A stretch of DNA of 59,405 nucleotides, from positions 1 through 59,405 of the forward strand of contig JANQHI010000063.1 of the NCBI GenBank assembly GCA_028282705.1. Direction: 5' to 3'. Shown here piece after piece: positions 53,230-59,405 of the stretch; position 1 is the first letter of the stretch, and each line of letters opens with the position of its first letter. This DNA comes from Prolixibacteraceae bacterium (lineage in GTDB: Bacteria; Bacteroidota; Bacteroidia; Bacteroidales; Prolixibacteraceae). The notes below the pieces were generated by a model. That model was not told where the DNA came from. It did not search any database and saw nothing but the letters and a program-made list of their open reading frames with translations. Both the position numbers and the translations under genes were made by a program.

Positions 53230-53844
53230 ATGAAAAAAAATTCACTTCTTTTCGTGGTGGGCTTTTTAGCCCTGGCTCTAAACGGTTTTTCACAAATTAA
53301 AGTGAACAGTGCCGGAAAGGTAGGTATTAACAACACTAACCCGAGCTACCGCCTTGATGTTTCAGGTAATTTAAGGCTTGATGATGGTAGTTACACAATC
53401 CTTTTTAACTATGGCGAATTTTATCCTTCTTCAGGAAGCCTTTCATTAGGAAATTACAGTTCCAGGTGGTATGATATATATGGGGTATATGCGTACCTGA
53501 ATTATTCACCAATTATTACTTCCGACCTTAATATGAAAACTGAAGTGCGTGATCTGGTTAACGTAAAAAACAAGTTTCATCTATTACGTCCAGTTATTTA
53601 CAAATTAAAGGGCAACAAATCAGAAGCAGAAAGCTCAAATAAAAAAATTGATGATCAATATGGGTTGATTGCCCAGGAGGTTAAAGAACTTTTTCCGGAA
53701 ATAGTAACGGAAAATGAAGATGGCTCATTGGGGATTAGGTATACAGAACTGATCCCTGTGGTGATTAATATGATACAATCCCAGCAAAAAGAGATTGATG
53801 TGCTTAAAGAGCAAATTTTTGATTTGCAGAAAAATAGTAAATAG
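53230..53844 (+). CDS. Exported peptidase-S74 (intramolecular chaperone) protein
   Basis: This is a tail-fibre-type protein with a signal peptide (LLFVVGFLALALNGFSQ), an INNTNPSYRLDVSGNLRL repeat-like head, and a C-terminal S74 chaperone domain beginning at Ser98-Asp-Leu-Asn-Met-Lys103, the Ser/Lys self-cleavage motif. It ends in a coiled coil (IQSQQKEIDVLKEQ). In phage tailspikes this domain trimerises and then cuts itself off. Start 53230 was chosen because the signal peptide begins there. It stands 5 bp upstream of the mini T9SS gene, in the same apparent operon as the RHS gene. Confidence 0.87.
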   Translation: MKKNSLLFVVGFLALALNGFSQIKVNSAGKVGINNTNPSYRLDVSGNLRLDDGSYTILFNYGEFYPSSGSLSLGNYSSRWYDIYGVYAYLNYSPIITSDLNMKTEVRDLVNVKNKFHLLRPVIYKLKGNKSEAESSNKKIDDQYGLIAQEVKELFPEIVTENEDGSLGIRYTELIPVVINMIQSQQKEIDVLKEQIFDLQKNSK

Positions 53845-53849
53845 CAGCC

Positions 53850-54299
53850 ATGAAAAGGTGTTTTTATTTTCTGGGAATGTTGATGATTATTTTGTTAGCA
53901 TCCATAACTGTTTTTTCACAAACAAAGGTTTTTGAATATGATTATGATGATTCGGGAAACCGAATTCAAAGGCAGTTCATTACATTAAAAAGTGCAAGCG
54001 TAGCTTCATCTGAAGAAAACGATTTTAGCAAAGAAATGTATGAAGGTTTGTTTGGTGAAGGCCTAATAAAAATCTACCCTAACCCTACAAAAGGAGCATT
54101 GAAGGTTGAAGTTCCTTTAATTGCTTTAGAGCAAGAAGTACATATATCCATTTTCAATATGCAAGGAGCTAAAATAACCAGCCAACTGGTTACAGGCCAA
54201 ATAAACACTATTGATTTGAAGGGTCAGCCTTCAGGGGTATATATTATGAAAATTTCTTCAGGGCCACAGGTTTCTGAATGGAAAATCATCAAGGAATAA
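53850..54299 (+). CDS. Mini YD-motif protein with T9SS type A sorting domain
   Basis: This is a 149-aa secreted protein: a signal peptide (FLGMLMIILLASITVFSQ), a single YD-repeat-like segment (EYDYDDSGNRIQRQF, about 31-45), an acidic linker, and a T9SS type A C-terminal domain (IKIYPNPTKGALKVEVP, about 75; QPSGVYIMKIS; WKIIKE). The sorting domain predicts export by the type IX system and, in known cases, attachment to the cell surface. The YD segment matches the repeat type of the giant RHS protein encoded 48 bp downstream, so it may be an accessory or cap of that protein. A conserved stand-alone function is not known to me. Confidence 0.85.
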   Translation: MKRCFYFLGMLMIILLASITVFSQTKVFEYDYDDSGNRIQRQFITLKSASVASSEENDFSKEMYEGLFGEGLIKIYPNPTKGALKVEVPLIALEQEVHISIFNMQGAKITSQLVTGQINTIDLKGQPSGVYIMKISSGPQVSEWKIIKE

Positions 54300-54347
54300 A
54301 ATCCTTGGTTATTGCGTAATCATTTTTTTGTAATTAAAAAAATATTT

Positions 54348-57300
54348 ATGAAACGGATAATATTACTATCCATCACAATGGTGATGGTTTTTAATACCCT
54401 TTTGGGGCAGGAATTTGACCTTACTTTTACCAGCTCTGAAAGTGGCACAAAAACCCATCAGGCCAGAAATAGCATTACTTTTGGCCCAAATTATTCCTAC
54501 ACCCCCAGTGGTGGAACTATGACAGCAGAAATTGTTAATCCAATAGTGGAGGGTACAGTTTCATATGGCAGTATTATTGACCCAGAAACCAGGTCGCTAA
54601 ATGCATCTTACGAAGTTGGTACAACAACGGGGACTTTTAATGTAAATGCTTTGGGTGGTGCTACCTACACCATTCCTTTAGAAGTACCTCCTGGAATTGG
54701 TGGTTTTGCCCCTAGCCTAAGCCTAAATTATTCAAGTTTGGCAGGCAGGGGTGTTGCAGGGTATGGCTGGAATATTGGTAGTATTTCAGTTATCACAAGA
54801 AGTCCCCAAAATTACTATCATGATGGATATGCAAATTATGTAGGATTAAGTTCAGCAGATCGCTTTTCACTGGATGGACAAAGATTGGTTTGTACTTCAG
54901 GTACCCACTATGAAAATGGTTCTCAATACAGGACAGAAATTGATAACTTTACAAGGGTTACATGTTATACAGATGGTTCACACCCCATAAAGTTTTTGGC
55001 GGAGACAAAGGGCGGTATTGATATAGAATACGGTTATGATTCTGATGCCGACCAAACAGTAGAAGGACTTACCCCGGAAATAAGCTGGTATGCCAATAAA
55101 ATGACAGATGTTTATGGTAACAAGATAGAATTCAACTACATTAAAGATGAAGGTCATAACTATTTGGGCGAAATAATATATGGTCCAAATACTGTTACTT
55201 TTTTTTATAAAGAGAGGCAAGATAATACTATTTCTTATCTAAATGAAATCGATCCAGATCCAAGAAATGGTTATAAATATTCTGGGAAACTTAATCAAAG
55301 GCTTATCCTTGACCGTGTAGAAATGGAGTATAATGGTAATCTGGTAAAAAAATACCAGCTTAAATATAATTACCCTACCTCAAATTATACCAGAAACCTC
55401 ATTTTAAACGAGATAATAGAATATGGTATTGGCGGTAGTAGGTTTAATTCTACTGCTTTTTCTTATCAAACACCAGATGCTGTTTCTTTTTCTCAAACTA
55501 GATACAATACATCACATAGTTATGTGACATACAAGTCCAAATTAGTTACAGGAGATTATAATGGGGATGGGTTATCTGATTTTCTTTGCATACCCGTTCC
55601 TGGTTTGGCTTCATGGACAGGAATTAAAGTATATTATGGTGATGGAAATGATAATTTCATTTATGGTTTTTCTGAAACCACCTCAATGAATTTAAATAAC
55701 CTCCGTGATGTACGTTCATTAGATATAAATGGAGATGGTTATGATGATGTACTATATGAAATGATAAACTCTGGAACATCCACATTTTATTATATGCTTT
55801 TCAATGGTTCATCATTTAGTTCTCCTGTCACAATTACCACCTTGACTACTGACGATAAAACTGGCTTAAGTGGTAAATACAATAGGGTAGTAGAATATCA
55901 AGAGAACGATAATGAAAATTCAATTACTGGTGCAGATTATAACGGGGATGGTATTAACGATATTTTCTTGAACAGTACTTCTGGGTATTATCAAATTTTT
56001 ACATTGGCTACCACTTCAGGCCAACTAGGATCTTCTTTAAGAAATGTTACCTCATCAACTTCATCAAATTTCAAAGAAAGGGTTTTAACTGTAGACTTTA
56101 ATGGTAATGGAAAATCAGACATTTGGTGCACCACTAGTACTGGAACAACCATATATGAACTAGACAACACCAACCGATTAGCCATCATTTACCAATCCTC
56201 TTGGCCAACAAATAGCCATTACTTTACCTTAGGAGATTTTAATAGAGATGGAAAAACAGATATGTTTGCTTATGGCTATTCTACTTATGACTGGTCTGAT
56301 TGGCAAGTAAGGATATCAACGGGAACAGGATTTGAAACGCAGTATATCCCCAAAAAGAAAAGTAACCTAAAAGATGATTATGTACGATTAGGTGATTTTA
56401 ATGGAGATGGAGCTACAGACCTAATGGTTAGTTCTTCTGATCAAAGCTGGTCTGGAACATACTTTTATGTAACTAAAAATGGGGGAACTGATTTTTATAC
56501 CAACTCATTGCCTAGTTATCCTTCTTCTTCACACAAGTACAATTTGGGCGATTACAACGGAGATGGAAGAACTGATTTTATGTGCACAGATGGGGTAAGT
56601 CCTTATTGGAATGGTTATCAGATGTACCGGGCGGGTTCTAAAAACAGGATACTGATGGAAAAAGTAGCGAATGGCTTAAACCAATTGACCAGGGTAGCTT
56701 ATAAAACACTTGCCCAAAATGGTGCCCCCTATACAAAAGGTTCGGGAGCAAGCTTCCCGGTGTTTGATTTCCAGGGTGCATTAACCGTGGTATCTTCGGT
56801 GCAAACTGACAATGGACGGGGAAGCCAAAATACCATGAACTATACCTACGAAGGAGCCAAAATACACCGACAGGGCAAAGGGTTCTTGTGTTACTCCAAA
56901 CAAATCGTAAAAGACGTTGCGAATAATATGAGTACTGAAAGTAATTACGGGTACAGTACCTCGTATTATTACCCCAAGCTGACCTCGACGGTAAATAAAG
57001 CCGGTACAACTACGATGTCCACAGTAAGTAATAGCTGGACACAGTTAACCACAGCCAACGGGGTATATACCCGGGATGCGATATTGCCTTATGTATTTTC
57101 ATCAACCCAAACCAATAGCCTGACCGGCCATAGCATAACGCAGACTGCCAGTTATGACACCTACGGTAACCCAACACAAATAGCCAAAAGCTATAACAAT
57201 GGCGTTACCGAAACAACAACGAATGTTTTCAGCAATGATGCTACCAACTGGCTGATCGGTAAAAATACAAGTACAAGTATCAGCTATGCGAAAAGTGGTG

Positions 57301-59405
57301 AAACAACCATCACCCGAACAATTAGCAAAACGTACTACACAGATGGTATCTTAAAACCTGACTTTGTTAAGTATTATGAAGGGACCAACTTTTACCGGTA
57401 CGTTAACCATGATTATTACAGCAATGGTAACCTGAAACAGCAGTATGAGTATGGAACCGGGGTTGGTGCACGACAAACCAATTACACCTATGAAACCAAT
57501 AAGGTAAGGTTAAAAACCATTAACGACCCCATGGGGCATGTAACCACTAAAAACTACGATACCTATGGACGGTTGAGTTCAGAAGTGGATTATTTAAGCA
57601 ATACCACTTCATACACCTATGACAACATGGGGCGTGTGGCTACTGAAACCCTACCCGATGGTTTTGTTACCACCAACACCTATGGCTGGGGGTTAACAGG
57701 CGGCCCGGGTTACGCCTGCTATTACGTGCAGCAATCGGGGAACGACGGTTCACTCACCAGAACCTGGTACGATGAACTGGCACGTGAAATCCGTAATGAC
57801 CTAAGGGGGTTTAGTGGTTCTAACATCTATACGGTTACTGAATACAATACCAAAGGGCAACTGTACCGGGTGTCTGAACCAAGTACAAGCACATCGCCTT
57901 CGCAGTGGACAACAAACACCTACGACAGTTACGGGCGTATTGATTACATTGACCGGCATACAGGCAGGGATGCGGATTATTCATACAGCAGTAACCGTGT
58001 TACCCAAACCACAGCCGGAAAAACCAGCTATAAGGAAACCGACAGCCAGGGATTGATGACCCTCGCCAATGACAATGGGGGCAGCATTAGCTATGCTTAT
58101 TACCCGGATGGTAATGTGAAAACCATTACGGCACCAGGTAATGTAATTACCAGTATGGAATATGAAGTAACCGGGCAACAAAAAAAACTGGTAGACCCAA
58201 GTGCCGGTACGATTGAATATACGTATAGCTCGTTTGGCGAACTAAAAACACAGAAAAATGCACGAAACCAAACTTCTACCTTCAATTACCATACAGATGG
58301 CAGGTTAAGCTCAAAAGTGACCCCGGAGGGCACTACAAGTTACACCTACAACACAAACGAACAGCTAACAGGTATAAGCTCACCGGGCAGTGTCAGCAAA
58401 AGTTTTACTTACGATACCAAAGGGAGGGTGTCTACAATTAGTGAAACCATACCCGGTTCATCAGTTTTTTCTACTACCTTTACTTACGATACCAAAGGAC
58501 GTTTAAGTACACGTACTCATCCTTCCGGTGTTGTTGAAACCAATAATTACAACAGTTATGGGTATTTGTCATCCATTTCTGCAGGTGGTTCAACGAGGTG
58601 GACAGTAACAAATATGAATGCAAGGCAGCAAATAACAGGTAGTCTATATGGTAGTAACCTCACTGCAAGTTTTGGATATGATTCATATGGATATCCTGAT
58701 TATGTTACAGTAGGTAGTATCATGGATTATGAATACACCTTTGATCCGGATGATGCCCGGCTGACGTACAGGTCTAACGATAAACATACCGGTTGTACCG
58801 AAAGTTTCGAATATGATAACCTGGATCGTTTGGACAGAGTGTATCGTGGAGGCATCACGTTGTTGGATATGGCTTATGAAAGCAATGGCAATATCACGAC
58901 CAAAAGCGATGTGGGTACCAATGTGTTTGAATACAACCATGCCAGCAAGCCTTATGCCTTAACCGATATTGAAACTTCCAGTGGATTAATTTCACAGGAT
59001 TTGCAAACCATTACCTACACCTCGTTTGAACAGGTAAGCACCATTGATGAAGGGGATTATTATGCCACCTTTACTTATAATAGTGATGATCAACGGGCAA
59101 AGATGGTGGTTACTGATTTAGGAAGTACAATACTTACCCGTTGGTATGTGGGTAGCCGATATATGAAAGAGACTGAAGGAAGTACCACCAAAGAATACAC
59201 GTACATTGGCGGTGATGCCTATTCGGCTCCGGTAGTCGCTGTTAAAGAAGGCAGTACTACAAGTTACTATTATCTTCTACGTGATTATCTAGGTAATATA
59301 ACCCACCAGGTAAATACATCCAATTCTGTTGTTGCTGAATATAGTTATGATGCCTGGGGGCGTAGGCGTGTTGCAGATGACTGGGACGATTATAACATTA
59401 GTAGC
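54348..59405 (+). CDS. Giant SpvB/VCBS/YD-repeat (RHS) protein, 3' end outside window
   Basis: The frame stays open for 1,686 codons to the window edge. Order: a signal peptide (LLSITMVMVFNTLLGQ), a SpvB-like N-terminal region (VPPGIGGFAPSLSLNYSSL), seven FG-GAP/VCBS-like Ca-binding motifs (DYNGDG, DINGDG, DFNGNG and similar, residues about 400-740), a TcdB-like middle domain (about 760-960), and YD repeats of the RHS type from about 1070 (SYTYDNMGRV). Near the window end comes the RHS core-like LRDYLGNITHQ and SYDAWGRRR. The usual variable toxin C-terminus should lie just past the window. The signal peptide points to Sec export, then probably T9SS or surface display. The C-terminal half is richer in GC and in CGN arginine codons than the rest of the window. 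Confidence 0.9.
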   Translation, partial: MKRIILLSITMVMVFNTLLGQEFDLTFTSSESGTKTHQARNSITFGPNYSYTPSGGTMTAEIVNPIVEGTVSYGSIIDPETRSLNASYEVGTTTGTFNVNALGGATYTIPLEVPPGIGGFAPSLSLNYSSLAGRGVAGYGWNIGSISVITRSPQNYYHDGYANYVGLSSADRFSLDGQRLVCTSGTHYENGSQYRTEIDNFTRVTCYTDGSHPIKFLAETKGGIDIEYGYDSDADQTVEGLTPEISWYANKMTDVYGNKIEFNYIKDEGHNYLGEIIYGPNTVTFFYKERQDNTISYLNEIDPDPRNGYKYSGKLNQRLILDRVEMEYNGNLVKKYQLKYNYPTSNYTRNLILNEIIEYGIGGSRFNSTAFSYQTPDAVSFSQTRYNTSHSYVTYKSKLVTGDYNGDGLSDFLCIPVPGLASWTGIKVYYGDGNDNFIYGFSETTSMNLNNLRDVRSLDINGDGYDDVLYEMINSGTSTFYYMLFNGSSFSSPVTITTLTTDDKTGLSGKYNRVVEYQENDNENSITGADYNGDGINDIFLNSTSGYYQIFTLATTSGQLGSSLRNVTSSTSSNFKERVLTVDFNGNGKSDIWCTTSTGTTIYELDNTNRLAIIYQSSWPTNSHYFTLGDFNRDGKTDMFAYGYSTYDWSDWQVRISTGTGFETQYIPKKKSNLKDDYVRLGDFNGDGATDLMVSSSDQSWSGTYFYVTKNGGTDFYTNSLPSYPSSSHKYNLGDYNGDGRTDFMCTDGVSPYWNGYQMYRAGSKNRILMEKVANGLNQLTRVAYKTLAQNGAPYTKGSGASFPVFDFQGALTVVSSVQTDNGRGSQNTMNYTYEGAKIHRQGKGFLCYSKQIVKDVANNMSTESNYGYSTSYYYPKLTSTVNKAGTTTMSTVSNSWTQLTTANGVYTRDAILPYVFSSTQTNSLTGHSITQTASYDTYGNPTQIAKSYNNGVTETTTNVFSNDATNWLIGKNTSTSISYAKSGETTITRTISKTYYTDGILKPDFVKYYEGTNFYRYVNHDYYSNGNLKQQYEYGTGVGARQTNYTYETNKVRLKTINDPMGHVTTKNYDTYGRLSSEVDYLSNTTSYTYDNMGRVATETLPDGFVTTNTYGWGLTGGPGYACYYVQQSGNDGSLTRTWYDELAREIRNDLRGFSGSNIYTVTEYNTKGQLYRVSEPSTSTSPSQWTTNTYDSYGRIDYIDRHTGRDADYSYSSNRVTQTTAGKTSYKETDSQGLMTLANDNGGSISYAYYPDGNVKTITAPGNVITSMEYEVTGQQKKLVDPSAGTIEYTYSSFGELKTQKNARNQTSTFNYHTDGRLSSKVTPEGTTSYTYNTNEQLTGISSPGSVSKSFTYDTKGRVSTISETIPGSSVFSTTFTYDTKGRLSTRTHPSGVVETNNYNSYGYLSSISAGGSTRWTVTNMNARQQITGSLYGSNLTASFGYDSYGYPDYVTVGSIMDYEYTFDPDDARLTYRSNDKHTGCTESFEYDNLDRLDRVYRGGITLLDMAYESNGNITTKSDVGTNVFEYNHASKPYALTDIETSSGLISQDLQTITYTSFEQVSTIDEGDYYATFTYNSDDQRAKMVVTDLGSTILTRWYVGSRYMKETEGSTTKEYTYIGGDAYSAPVVAVKEGSTTSYYYLLRDYLGNITHQVNTSNSVVAEYSYDAWGRRRVADDWDDYNISS

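Overview
The window reads as chromosome of a Bacteroidota bacterium, probably from the Bacteroidales/Marinilabiliales side. The signs are the gene orders purH-mreB-mreC-mreD-mrdA-rodA and hpt-adk-obg, the TAnnTTTG -7 promoter element ahead of several genes (purH, pgi, obg, lysS, recJ), a general lack of Shine-Dalgarno sequences, a short-LID adenylate kinase, PorV-like outer-membrane proteins and a type IX secretion (T9SS) type A sorting domain. The DNA is AT-rich, and most genes use AGG for arginine. No tRNA, rRNA or CRISPR array was seen.

Layout. 1-3.4 kb: the right part of an IS4-type insertion sequence, then a GH172 glycosidase and a sugar:cation symporter. 3.8-11.1 kb: purH followed by the complete cell-elongation operon mreBCD-mrdA-rodA. 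11.3-21.8 kb: single metabolic and signalling genes (KamA-type radical SAM enzyme, AcpH, cyclic-diphosphoglycerate-synthase-like NTPase, a PfkB kinase lacking its catalytic Asp, a hybrid histidine kinase, DUF1338/HglS-like oxygenase, PPK2, DMT transporter). 21.9-26.4 kb: an accessory patch of secreted and outer-membrane proteins, two of them decayed, bracketed by two tiny two-helix membrane proteins. 26.5-35.9 kb: pgi, gpsA, a B12-type radical SAM protein, a membrane-bound LytTR regulator beside a DUF819 transporter, and three exported proteins. 36-38.1 kb: small membrane proteins, palindromic repeats and an exported TPR protein. 38.3-52.2 kb: housekeeping genes (lysS, recJ, HAD/acyltransferase pair, two outer-membrane proteins, purE, hpt-adk-obg-PAP2-membrane MutS-like). 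52.2-59.4 kb: a gene-poor spacer with a MITE-like element, then three exported proteins in a row: a peptidase-S74 chaperone protein, a very small YD-motif protein with a T9SS sorting domain, and a giant SpvB/VCBS/YD-repeat (RHS) protein that runs off the window before its expected variable C-terminus.

The housekeeping blocks fit together conventionally: envelope elongation (mre/mrd), purine synthesis and salvage (purH, purE, hpt, adk), and glycolysis and phospholipid precursors (pgi, gpsA, acyltransferase). The most interesting part is the right-hand S74 / mini-T9SS / RHS array. It looks like an export-linked polymorphic-toxin or surface-filament module, preceded by repeats. The second is the decaying surface-protein patch at 22-26 kb.
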